A DNA stretch of 64,000 bases from Calycina herbarum. Its lineage: Eukaryota > Ascomycota > Leotiomycetes > Helotiales > Pezizellaceae. How positions within the stretch are numbered: position 1 is the first letter of the stretch; each line of letters begins with the position of its first letter. The stretch lies in contig LLEY01000124.1 of assembly GCA_001414485.1 (NCBI GenBank), forward strand, positions 1 to 64,000. Direction: 5' to 3'. This document shows positions 47,867 through 58,834 of this stretch, piece after piece. The notes under the pieces are model-generated. The model saw only the letters and a program-made list of their open reading frames with translations, was not told the origin of the DNA and did no database searches. The position numbers were made by a program, and so were the translations under genes.

Positions 47867-49880
47867 GGGTCAAATTTGGGTGTAGAAACAATTTGGTAAA
47901 TGCAAATGACAAAAAGGATATGACTAGAAAGGGAGGATTGATGGTGTTGTAGATGCACCTGAACAGAGAATTTAAAAGGAAACGTGAATAAATTGGAGAG
48001 GGCAGACTGATGCCTCGAGTTCCAGAGGATCGTCTTGCGTAGACCAACGCCACTCTGCCTTGCAGGGAATCGGGTGATCTGTTGGTGACCCGTCCAATCA
48101 TATGGGGGAATGTGCACGGGGGGTTGTCTCGAGCGGTGGCTGACCTTTGGCGATAACAGCAGGCATTTTGGCGGTGCCTGTGAGTAGATTTGAGGAATTT
48201 GAGGAATTTGAGGAATTTGAAGGTATTCGGAGGAGGTTGGTTGTAAGATTTATACAAGTCGAGGTTCTACTCGCAGCCTGCGTGGAAGGAGGTTACGACT
48301 ACGACAGGGAGAGTTGGTGTGTGCGAGTGAGTCGGGGATACCACCTTACAGACCGGTGGATATGCGATGAGCGCCCAGGGCAAGGCCCACGGCGGGGTTA
48401 TTTGGTTATTTGGTTATTTGGCGTTGATAGGGAAGGTGGCGAGAACTGATAGCGCCGGACTTGGGAAATCTACAATCTACATCTACAATCTACATTTCCA
48501 CCATTTTATATGTTTAAGACGAGGGTTTACTAAGTACATACATTTGTTAATTCACTTTCAAAAAGTACTTCTTGATGGCTGTGGCACAAGCTGTGGCACA
48601 AGCTGTGGCAAAAGAGCAGTCGTCATGCCAAACATACACCCTTGGGTGAAAAGGAACTCTCCCAGTAACTAGCAGGATGTTTCGTAATCCCAGAACCCTT
48701 GGAGTTGATCAATTCGCACTAAAATTACCTTGCAAAATACCTTGCAAAATACCTTGCAACGCACTAGTAGATACCCTTGGATCCTGCTAAATACTACGAG
48801 GGGCTGTACCAGGTAAGCCTCTACGACACCAATGAGAAGCTCTACAATGCGCTACTACTCAGTCGTACTTGTTTCCACAGGCAAACTAAGAAAGAGCCTC
48901 ACGCCGTCACAACTTAACCTCAAACTACCTACCACTAGACGCTCACGTCACTCGCAACTGCCGTGGGGAAGCCAAAGACCAGGCGGCAAGGAAGGAAGAC
49001 CAGGCGACAAGGAAGGAAGACCCGGTGAGATCTCTATATACCTGGTTGGAGGGTAACCTCAATTGACCACACTCATTTCTCCAGAGTTCACATCATCTCC
49101 GAGACTACCAAACAAGTGTTTGGTGGGTTCGCTTGAGCATTGCTACTTTCCTTGAAGGAATCCTTCTAACTCGAAAGTTCGAAGAAGTTCATGGTGATCG
49201 AAAGGGTGGAGGTGAAGGGGAGTCTGAGCTTGCTGCACGATAACACCCTCAAGGTCGCGACTTCCTTCCATACTCTGGTTATGAGAGTGGGGTACTAAAT
49301 TGCGAAGCCAGAAGGGGAATCAGCGATTCAGCTCCTTGTGATTTCCAATTCATAAACCACTGAATTGGTTCACGAGACTTGCGGAACTATTGTTCCACCA
49401 AGTCCAAGCCGGAAAAAGCAGCACTGATTTGGATTTTTAGATTGACCTGTTCTTTTACACCTACTCGAACACTTGGTTGCCAACCTTGACCAATTGGAAG
49501 ATCAGTTCCTATTCATCTGTTGTATGGACAAGTACTCTTTGCACCAAATTTGGCCTCTGCTACTCTTCTACTCGATGGGAGTTTCAATTTCAAGCAGAGG
49601 AAGTCACCAAGAAAGTTCATGGTGTGGAGCTCTTGCCTCATGAACTTGGAAGTGATGGATCGTGACTTCCTTTTCAAACTGTCGCTATGTCGGGACCAGA
49701 ACCGGAAAAGCGAAATAGGGAAGTTGCGGCCCAGTTTGATTTCCATTTAGGTAGGCCATCATGGGTCGAGGAAGAACGAAACAACAACATCACAAAGTCT
49801 TTGCTCCCAGCTTTCCGTGCTTGCACTCCTTTTGGTCTTTTCCCATCTCAATTCAATTCATCGTTTCGAATCATCTTCAA
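47867..49880. other. Intergenic region rich in unrelated short tandem repeats
   Basis: About 2 kb with no supported gene. At least six different tandem repeats lie between 48188 and 49022 (reported separately). 49060-49680 is of ordinary composition with no recognised content. Confidence 0.5.
48188..49022. repeat. Cluster of six short tandem repeats
   Basis: Units seen: TTTGAGGAA x4 (48188-48221), GGTTATTT x3 (48396-48421), ATCTACAATCTAC x2 (48468-48494), GCTGTGGCACAA x3 (48578-48613), TACCTTGCAAAA x3 (48726-48760) and GACCAGGCGGCAAGGAAGGA x2 (48977-49022). Units are unrelated to each other. Confidence 0.8.
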
Positions 49881-50979
49881 ATGGACGTCCCTCAAGAACA
49901 TGTTAACCCTCAAGACGTCGAGATGCCTGGCCCACCGCAGCTGCAACAAATGCATAAACGTTGGCGGGACATTCCACAGCCATCAATAGAAACAGAAGAG
50001 GCGGACACGCAAGCATCGACCCCACAAGATCAACAACAAGAAGCGCAATCGAATTCTTCGACGGAGCTCCCACCGATACCAAGAGAATGCTTTCTCCCGC
50101 CGAATAACGAGGCATCTCCGCAAATGCAACAACCAGAAGTGCAATCACATCCTTGGGATACCTCACATGAACCGGTAGAAACAGATGAGGCGAGCAACCA
50201 AGCATCTCACCCGCAAGATCAACAACAAGAAGTGCAATCGAATCCTTCCGGAGATGTCCCACCGACACCAATAGAAACTATACGGGGGATATACGGAGAA
50301 TTTCTGCAGAATCAACAACAAGTGCAACCAAACCCATCGGGGGGTATCCCACAGACATCGACAGAAGCACCGGTGGCAAACAATGAAACATCTCCTCCGC
50401 AAGATCAACGACAGGACCTCCCTGATCCCGCAGATCCGTCACAACCAGACGAACCCCTAACGGAGACGCACTCAGAACAGACTTGTGATTGCTGTAGGCG
50501 AGTAAAGCAGGCTTGTCGTGTACATAGTGACGCAGAGGAACAACGATGCGAACTCTGTGTTATCACGAACAAAATATGCACCTTCGCCGGTATACCAGCA
50601 AGGTATTTCTTTCCATCTGCTGTATTATAGTCACTGGGCTAACTGGACTACCAGAACTTTCCCGAACTACTCTCTACTGAAACAGGACTTCCGTCTTATC
50701 GTGCCTCAATTACAAAAGTTCAATGCGATTCTTCTATTGGAGAAGACGAAGCTCGCGGATGTGGATGAGAAAACTTGCGAAGCGATATTTTGCCTGCCAA
50801 ATGAGCTGTTGTCAAGACACTTTAATAGTCCAGGGCCTCGCACAAGACGTATAAATGCAACGCATTGGTTGAATCTATTCGATACAACCGGACGGCGACG
50901 GGTAGACCCCGATAGAAAAGATTCAGATGATAACCCTCGTACGTCGTGCCCTTTTGAAAAGCTCGAAGATAATAGCTGA
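49881..50979 (+). CDS. Zn2Cys6-type protein with Gln/Pro tandem repeats
   Basis: Two exons, 49881-50602 and 50655-50979, 52-bp intron, 348 residues as joined (an upstream in-frame ATG at 49761 is possible). Residues 30-195 hold about five degenerate repeats of roughly 30 residues built on QASxPQDQQQEVQSNPS and PPTPIET. After them, CDCCRRVKQAC and CELCVITNKIC with ten residues between give C-x2-C-x6-C-x10-C-x2-C-x6-C, which fits the fungal Zn2Cys6 cluster though it sits far from the N-terminus. The second exon (LIVPQLQKFNAILLLEK) has no known domain. The frame stops at 50979, but coding-like sequence continues at 51021-51623, so further introns may join them. Confidence 0.6.
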
Positions 50980-51020
50980 TCTGAAAAGTACAACCAAATC
51001 GTTACTACCACATTTGTTGC

Positions 51021-51623
51021 ATGGAATTACTCATCGACCTACCAACACTTATCAGACCCCAGCAATTCAAGATGGAGAAGAAACCTTGCCAGACGGATCC
51101 TTCAAAAGTAAGCGGGTTCGACCCTATGATCGAACTATGGTTCTCAAGTCGCATTTCTGACTCCGAGTTGCGACGTTTGGTTTCGGAATATGACATATGG
51201 TCAGCAAATGCAGTCCCGATGCCAATTCAGGGGGGAGATGACCGTCTTCAATTTGGTGAGCCTCTTCTTTTGAGCCACATTCTGTGTTACTTGTCAAGGC
51301 CTTCGCCACAACCTTTGCAATACGAGGGAATATCGGCTCTGGCTATGCTTCATTATCTCAAATACCCCCCATACCGATTATCGCGGTATAACGCTGAGGA
51401 TAAGATGCCACGAGCAAACTACCCGTCTCCACAAGAAACAGAATCACCGACTGATAGGAATTTGAATATGGCTATCGTTGGAGAGGAGGCTATTCTAGTA
51501 TCGGAGGGTTTGCCACTGAGTGCGCAGCATAGTCTTTGCGCTCAAAACCATTATTGGCGTGACCCCAAGTCAAAAGAAGCCGAGCTGGAGTTCCGGGAGG
51601 TGAATTTGGAGCCTGCGGTTTGA
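51021..51623 (+). CDS. Probable 3' part of the Zn2Cys6-type gene, or separate hypothetical
   Basis: Open frame of 200 codons in the same direction, starting 41 bp after the previous stop. It is coding-like (LWFSSRISDSELRRLVSEYD, LLLSHILCYLSRPSP, GISALAMLHYLKYPPY) and ends with a normal stop. A third frame (50927-51160) is also open over the join. I could not find a splice path that joins all pieces in phase, so whether this is a separate gene or the last exon of the preceding one is unresolved. No domain recognised. Confidence 0.45.
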   Translation: MELLIDLPTLIRPQQFKMEKKPCQTDPSKVSGFDPMIELWFSSRISDSELRRLVSEYDIWSANAVPMPIQGGDDRLQFGEPLLLSHILCYLSRPSPQPLQYEGISALAMLHYLKYPPYRLSRYNAEDKMPRANYPSPQETESPTDRNLNMAIVGEEAILVSEGLPLSAQHSLCAQNHYWRDPKSKEAELEFREVNLEPAV

Positions 51624-51948
51624 TTGTTTAGCTAAGACTTGGTCAGTTAATTTGATAGTTCTGCAAGGCTCGAATGAATTGCCTTCGTTATTCTAGAAGC
51701 GTTCGGACAGTGAAGAACGGTTTATTTGAGTGGATGGCGGGGACCCCACATTTCCTGGCAAAAGATATCCGAGACCATCACGTTTTCTTTAACAACTCCG
51801 GTGACTGCCGCGGCTGGACTAATATATGAGCAGCTGTAATTCAAGGTGATCACGTATCTCTCAATTTTTAAAATCAGTAACTTCTCATCGCCTCCCCCTA
51901 CCACATCCCTTCCCCGGTTCCCCATCCCAGCCAAACAACCTTCCAAAA
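51624..51948. other. Promoter region of EthD-like gene
   Basis: About 325 bp. No repeat or RNA gene seen; the C/T-rich stretch before 51949 fits a fungal leader. Confidence 0.5.
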
Positions 51949-53040
51949 ATGACGACCCCAGAAATCAAAGGCCCCGGCCTCCTCTACGTCAACTCGAAAA
52001 TCTCCAACCCCCTCCTCAACGAAGCGACCTTTATGAAATGGTACTTCACCGACCATATCCCGGAGATCATGGCTACGTCTAGTATCAATTCCGCGCTACG
52101 ATTTAAGAATGCGGATCCCGAGGCCGATAAACCGAATTTGGTGCTTTATCCTATGAAGGATATTGGGTTTACGCAGGGGGAGGAGTTTAGGAGGATTCGG
52201 GTTCATAGTGAGATTTTGCCGGAGGGGTTGCCAGTTTATGAGTGAGTGTTTTTTAAGAGGTTCTGGGAGGGGGAGGGGGAGTTTGGATTTGGGAGTCTTG
52301 TTGGATTATTTGGATGTACTTTTGGAACTGGCAATGCTGACTTTGAGATCTTTTATAGTTTGGCGGATGTTGATGTGAGGTATTATGGGTTGGGTGAGGT
52401 TTATGATCCGAAGAAGAATGGGAGTGGTGAGTTGGTCTCTTTTTCGTGTTTGGCGTTTTTGGCTTTTGTGTTGGGAGGGTGGGATGGGAGGAGGGGAGGG
52501 GGTTCACTCGTGGATGAGGTTTGAGAGAGAGGGTGGAGTGATGGCGGGTCTTTAGAGAGAGAGAGAGAGAGAGAGACGTGCTGATAATTTTGAGCAGGAG
52601 CGACAAAATTCATCCTAACAGCGGGAATGGAACTAGGTCCCAAAGTAACAAATCAAGATTTCGATGATTGGTACCAAAAAGAAGTATCTCTCCCCTCCCT
52701 TCCCTTCTCCATTCTCACTAACCCTTAAAAGCACATGGACGAACTCTCCCGCGTCCCAAACTACGTCCGGACCACAAGATACAAACTACTCTACCACCGT
52801 ACAAACGCCCAATCACGTATTTTGAAGGGACTTCCTCCCAGAGATGAAGATAAGGAAGTCCAAACTCCTCCGAAGTATTTAGCTATTCATGAATTTGATA
52901 CCGAAACTCCGGATTTCAAGGAGATCATGAAGACGGCTGATACAAAGTGGAGTAAGAGGATTTTGGGGGATATTGAGAGGATGGAGATTCCGAATTTTAA
53001 ACTTGTGGAGAGGTATGGGGATGGGGAGTTTTTCCATTAA
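51949..53040 (+). CDS. EthD-like/dimeric alpha-beta barrel protein
   Basis: Four exons, 51949-52241, 52359-52426, 52598-52683 and 52732-53040, closing to 251 residues. Features of fungal EthD-like proteins are visible: an N-terminal half with FMKWYFTDHIPEIM, a second half with DFDDWYQKEHMDELSRVP, each a ferredoxin-like barrel unit, and TRYKLLYHR and YLAIHEFD strands. The two-module layout suggests an internal duplication. Function is unknown; members are often linked to catabolic or secondary-metabolic steps. Intron 2 carries a GA dinucleotide run (52554-52576), and the introns are more polymorphic-looking than the exons. Confidence 0.75.
52554..52576 (+). repeat. (GA)n microsatellite in intron 2
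   Basis: About 11 GA units inside the second intron of the EthD-like gene, before the branch and acceptor sites. Confidence 0.9.
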
Positions 53041-53212
53041 GGGGGGGGGTGGGGAAGGGAATGGAAAAGTGGTTGTATTATTTTTGATTCCAGACTCGGC
53101 TAATTCAAAGGGGGGGATCACAGTCTTGTATTGTGTGAGTTTCAAAGCTACATATATGTATCATCGGCATTGAGCTTGTTATGGAAAGCCAGCCAGGGTT
53201 CAAGTCATTTCT

Positions 53213-53851
53213 TTAATTTGGCCCAGCTTCAATTGTTTTTGTCTTCCCGTTTTGTTCCCCCGAACACGTACTTCCTCCAACGTCCCAACTCAAAGCCGAT
53301 GTCAAATCCTTTGCGGTAGTCTTCGTGTGTCGTTTAAACCTTGGGTGACCATTGTATGAAAAGTTCAAACAGCTACACTCGTCTCGTAAACCACCATCTT
53401 CCGCCATCCACTCTTCCCTCTCGCCGGTCGCCTTCTTCCAACCCACAAGAAAACCATTATTGAAGCCCTTACGATAGCACTCGTAGGGATCGGATTTGAT
53501 ATCTTTGGGTATTTCAGCGCGTGAAGGAATGTCGATATTCTCGCCAGGTAGACTGTAGCTGTAAGGATTTGCAAAGGATAAGGAGACTTTGTATTCTTTG
53601 TATCCTTCATCCATTCCATGGTCGAAGCCATCATATTCACACTTAACTTCGGTGTCAAGTATCTCCTTCGCATCGGAAGTAGATTTATATTCGTCGCCTT
53701 TTGTTGGGATTTCCACATGTCGAGTGTACTTTTGTCTGCCGCGATACGATAAAACCAGGCGCCCACCAGCATCCGGACTTAGCATTCTGGTTCTTCCTGT
53801 CTTCATCTTGCTGTCCAGGTCCATTGTTTTGGCTGCTTGGTATGGATTCAT
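53213..53851 (-). CDS. Hypothetical protein
   Basis: Single exon, 212 residues, uninterrupted and coding-like. It contains GFDHGMDEGYKEYKVS and CYRKGFNNGFLVGWKK, two short Gly/aromatic segments that resemble each other and may be a repeat. There are four cysteines and no signal peptide or membrane segment. No family recognised. The start could also be the ATG at 53824 (MDLDSKMKTG). Confidence 0.5.
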   Translation of the reverse strand: MNPYQAAKTMDLDSKMKTGRTRMLSPDAGGRLVLSYRGRQKYTRHVEIPTKGDEYKSTSDAKEILDTEVKCEYDGFDHGMDEGYKEYKVSLSFANPYSYSLPGENIDIPSRAEIPKDIKSDPYECYRKGFNNGFLVGWKKATGEREEWMAEDGGLRDECSCLNFSYNGHPRFKRHTKTTAKDLTSALSWDVGGSTCSGEQNGKTKTIEAGPN

Positions 53852-54679
53852 ATTTCAGTTGATGGTGAGGTATTGCGTTGTGTTCTCGAAGTCAACTCAA
53901 GTAGCAACAGGCCATATTAATATACCTCTGAGATCAAAAATTTGTAATTTGAATAGTTCCATACCAGTCTAGGGGAAGTGAGTCCAGCTCTGGCTCGAAC
54001 AACGAAGCGATTTCTTTGGCGTGTCTCAGAAAATAGGAAGCAGAAAGAACTAGCGAGATGGCATAAAGAAAGTCACATACATGAAGGAGGTTGTAGTTAT
54101 GTGGAATGTTAAAGATAGCTCGAAATTTGACTGGTGGGCTCAACTTGTCATTAGCTGGATACTTCCAATTCTTGTGAGTATACGTATTTTTTAGCGAGCT
54201 TCCGAGTGGAAAAAGAGGAAGCTCTTGACATCCTTATGGAAATAAGTGTTTCAAAGTCTTTGAGAATAGTCTCTTACATATTGAAGAAATCTAGAAAAGT
54301 TTAAGAAAGTTCTAGTTCTAGGCAGCACCTATGTGACCTCTATTCTAATAGTTTTGATCAATGCACTGTATACACCCATTACTCCAGTAGTTCGGTGATA
54401 AACAGTATAAATAGAGGGGAAAAGCATGATTCTTCTGTTTCTTTCAAAGTTCAAGCCAAGTAGGTTCCCAATATCCACGAGTGGTTCACTTGAGAAATTT
54501 ATGGCGTGATCCAGTGGCATAGCCTCGATGCAGTCAGGCATCACGACTGCACGTAGCTATTGGCTAACGAGTTCGCCTCACTTTTTGCCTTGTGTCACCT
54601 ACCAAACACTACACCCCACACACCTAATACCCCAAACCCAAAATTTACTTCTGAAACTCTTAAACCTGCAAAAATAAAC
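53852..54679. other. Intergenic region
   Basis: About 830 bp between divergent genes. Short open frames (53934-54143 and 54329-54544 minus) look like chance. TTAATATACC near 53920 could serve as a core promoter for the minus-strand gene. Nothing else seen. Confidence 0.45.
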
Positions 54680-57600
54680 ATGACGTCTCTCCAACAGATA
54701 TGCACATCTCTGTTGTCCGCTACGAATCAAAATATTCTCGCTCTCGCGAACATCAGCCTCGATTTTTCGATTGTAAAGATTGCAGCACCAGCTGAATACA
54801 TAGGCCTTGGTACTTCTCTGTCCCAGAGACGCCACGAGAATGCAGAAGATGGACCTCTTCACCGCACAGCTAGGAAACTGGGGATGTTGTTCGAGCAAAT
54901 CGTTCCCCCCATTCCTGATCTCATAAAAGCATACGGGCTTCGTGTTTCCGAAATTGCTGGTACATTAGACCAAGATTTAAAGGCAATACCCCTAAATTAT
55001 TCTAGTGTAAATGGAATTCTAATTTGCGATTAGAGTGATACATTTTATGGTCCATTTGCAGGCCATGTTGGAGTTGACGGAACGTCGATTTACGCTGTGG
55101 CCACTTCTGGTCCTCCTTCGATTGCTGTTCATTTACTAGCCTGCATGTTGGCACGGTCGCGGCCAGCACCCGTAGCAACATCTTTATGGGTAGAGCTGGT
55201 TGCTGAAAGAAGAAAGGAGCTGGAAAACGAGGCCGACGAGAGTCAACTTCAAGGTCTGTTCACACGTGTCGCTGCTCAACAAGAAATTAGTAGAGGTCAA
55301 TTGGCAGCGTGGGATGCCAGTGCCCGTGCTTGGTTGCGAACAGCAGATGAAGTAAAAAAGTTTGAGCAGAAGCAGCTCAAACTCATTACCGAAAACTCTG
55401 GTCTATCTCTCAGCACATCCGGAAATACCTATAGTTCTGTCATTGAAGCATGGCTGATGGCTATGAAAATCTTGCAGAAGCTTATAATTGGCGTTCCTCA
55501 CAACATCTCAAAAGCCTCGGTTCTTCTCGGTTTGCACTCCTGGCATATTTATCCGGATCTCAATGTGGTGGACCCGACAACAAACATTCAATTTCGCGAT
55601 CCACTTGTACAAGGTGGAGGAGTTGTGACCTTGGGCTTACAGCGTGCTGATTCATTAGGCGATGGTGTTCATTGGTCTCTATCTCTCTCGCACCTGCGTT
55701 TTTATGGTGATCCTGTAGTCTTGGAGAGATCCATTGGGTCTATTGGCTCAGATGATGGTCGTTTATCAATTTCAGAGCTGCAATTAGTTGCGCTGGGAAG
55801 CATGGTATCCAGATGGATTAATCCTGCAAGTTTTGATCCAATCAGCATTGCCAATTGCTTTGTCGCATTGGGAGAATGCTTGGACTCTCAAAACCTGCAA
55901 TACGCATGTCCAGAAGATCAACGGTTCACCACAGACCTTTGGTGGCTGCAAATGTTGATTTTGGCAGCGAGACGGCTACTTTCATCGGAGGGGTTGGAAC
56001 GAAGGCATGCCATAGATCATGTTGGGCTTGGCAAGCGCCATGGGAGAGGGTTTTTAGACGATAAAGCCCAAGAATTTTGTCCTATGTTCGGTCTGGTCAA
56101 CCCTTTGGTTCTTTTTCAATTCGTCGAAAAACCCGAAACTGAACTCGGCTCCGGAACCTCCATCTCAGCACTCAGAAATCTTGCCCAACAGTGCGAGTTA
56201 TATAAGGATGACTGCATACCGCCCGCGCGCTTTCGAAATGTTGAACCATGCAAATCTTGAACGCTCTAAAGAAGGGATAGATGATGACATGAATTTCGAG
56301 TATACTACCGCCATTCCGCATACCAAAACTTTAGCGAAGCGTGACCGCGAAGGAGAGTTCATTCGATCCACAGTTTACACAACTTGGGTTCACATTGATG
56401 CGACTGTGGACCCGGCCTTGCAGAAGTATATTGACTACTTATATCATCACGAAGTGGAAGCAGGGGAGGACCTGGACAAGTTAACCATATTCCCAGAAGA
56501 GGAAACAGATATAAAGGCATCCATTGATGTCAACTGTAGCAGGGTCTGTATGGGAATGTGCAAGCCGGACACCAGTAATTGTATCAGGAATGGACGAAAG
56601 TGCACATCTATGTGTGAGAATTGTGTTGCTGATGTTCAATATCGCCCACAAGACTGCGGCAATCTCAGACCGAGACGTCTAGACCTACGTGGGTCCACTG
56701 ATGATTGTCAGTGGCTTCCGATCAACAGCATCAATGAAATTGATAGAAACAAGTTTATATGGGGCCGACCTCCTTTACGATTTTTGAAGAGGTATAAAGA
56801 AACACAAGGGGAGTGTGAAGATGCCAACGAGGTTTACACATTCTTTGACTTTGAGGTTGGGGAGAACATGGAGACCTACCGATTACCAGACGAGGATAAC
56901 AATTTAGCCTATGGACTACAAAGGAGCCTGGAATATCGTCTCCTGGCTGGAAACCAAGAGGATGCCGCACTTTTTACCATAAATCCATACTCCCACCCTA
57001 TTAAGACATTGGACATCGAGGAATTGACAACAATTCTCAAAACGTCGAGCATATCTGGCGGGAAGCTTTGTGCATATCCATCATCTTTACCAGAGGAAAG
57101 GATACATGATAACTCAACTGGAAGATCACGAGTCCCTGCAAAACAGCTTTTCAAATCATTAGATGCATTGGTCGCTGCATCAAAGCTATACGAAGACTGG
57201 CCAGAAGCTACAATATCAATGGAAATTACCAAGCGAATAATAGGTCAATCACGCTGGGCAGCAACTCTTGGGCATGCATTCAATGAAAGAATGTCATATA
57301 GAGCTTGCAAGTTTGCCTGCATTGCGATGTTTGAATCAGGCGTGCACGACTTCTATCCTGGCCAGTTGCAAAATGTCATCGCTATGGCATCAGGTAATTC
57401 GATCTATGTTGTCGAGGCACTTCTTCAGGATCCCTCCATATTTGATCGATCTAATCTTCCAGAATTCACCGGTATACGTCGTATACTGGGAACACTTGAA
57501 CGCCCAGTAATTGTAATGTTGGTCCCTCCTCAAGTCCCACGCGTGCGAAACTCTGACCTTAAAAACTGGAGAGTTGTCCATCAAACAGAGTTTGATGGGA

Positions 57601-58130
57601 TATCAAAAGACTATTTTGAACAAACCTCACTACATCTCACTTTCACTGAATCCGAGATATCACTGGCTATTGAGCCAGGTGCTGTCGATGCTGAGGTTAT
57701 TATTCTCGAAGCTCTTATTTCTGTCCATGATTGTCGAACCTGGGTTGCAGACCTAGACATTCTCGGAGGCTTGGCCAACGATTCTTTGAGATATATGCTT
57801 CCGTGTTCATCGGACCTGTGCAGCAAGACGCCCGAAAGGGGGACCTTTGGCCCATTACTCGCAAATACACTCGGTCCGCAATTGCGATCTATGACGAACT
57901 GGGAAGAATTCTTATGCCACAGAGAAAACTTGATGAGTACCGAAATTGGTGTGCTGCGAACTTCAAAAAACTGGCTGGCTCGACTCGCCGCTGCTGCCTT
58001 GTCGGGACAGATGGTCTATTCTACAGGCATCATTCCATCGGATTTATGCTCAAACTGTAATGATCGCTTGATAGCTAGAAAGTTATGGGTTACCCCATCA
58101 GGCAAAACGGTTGAATTGCTTGTTGCTTAA
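54680..58130 (+). pseudogene. Large unknown fungal protein gene, split by a one-base frameshift
   Basis: Exon 1 is 54680-54959; exon 2 runs from 55062 to 58130 after a 102-bp intron in phase. The frame is open to 56260; a second frame is open from 56181 to 58130. They join as one protein of about 1115 residues if one base is removed between about 56181 and 56257 (near ACTGCATACCGCCCGCGCGC). No GT-AG pair in that interval can bridge the frames. The first half has QGGGVVTLGLQRADSLGDG and ARRLLSSEGLERRHAID; the second has a Cys-rich segment (CSRVCMGMCKPDTSNC, CTSMCENC). No named domain is recognised. Strong coding character on both sides suggests recent inactivation or a reference error. Confidence 0.7.
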
Positions 58131-58834
58131 TTCGTATTTAGCACTCTCAAAACTCCAAAGCCGGGGTTGTCTCTTGGTTCTGTTCGGCGTTGCTTTATTC
58201 GTACTTGTATTTCAACTTTCAAACCTTATGTCTAATCTCTTACCTCTTCGCCTGTTTTATTTTGATAGCTGGAGTAAATTACTAGGACTTGCGAATTCTA
58301 ACGCTTTTGGAATAGTAGTCGTAATTGACCCAAACAAGCTAATATATCTACGTCGTGGGATTACGAAACGACTACAAGGTAAAACAAATTCTGTGGAGAC
58401 GATTTTATCAGAGATTCGAGATATTTGTATGAAAATTGGAACAGAAAGCCATAGTTACGGCTTGGAAGCAAAACGAATCTAGATTTACTTCTCATGATAA
58501 GGGTAAGAAACATGGGCTTTGCTCTGAGTACATCTCCCTATTTTCTTGATATCACGTCACAACCACGATCTATTACACAAATTTTCTTTATAGAAACGAA
58601 ATACAGGGCCTAGAGAGTATTTGGGTTGTATTAAGCTAACCTACATTGGCGCTAGTTCTAGCGTTGTTGCTAACACAAAATCAGCAGTTGTACTCAGAGC
58701 AAAGCTCATGTTTCTTGTTACTATCCGCCTGAAAAAAATTATAGCTTCACGCAATACAACCATCAGCGTTGAATTTCTCAATTTCATACAGTTGAAACAA
58801 ATGATAGTGAGGAAATGTAACGACGAACTGTGTA
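58131..58834. other. Convergent intergenic region
   Basis: About 700 bp between convergent genes. The open frame reaching 58482 overlaps the end of the unknown gene and has no ATG-led family features. Confidence 0.45.

Noticed and set aside
58111..58482. Open frame at the end of the large unknown gene
   Set aside because: It overlaps the stop region in another frame, lacks an ATG-led start, and has only a generic hydrophobic stretch.
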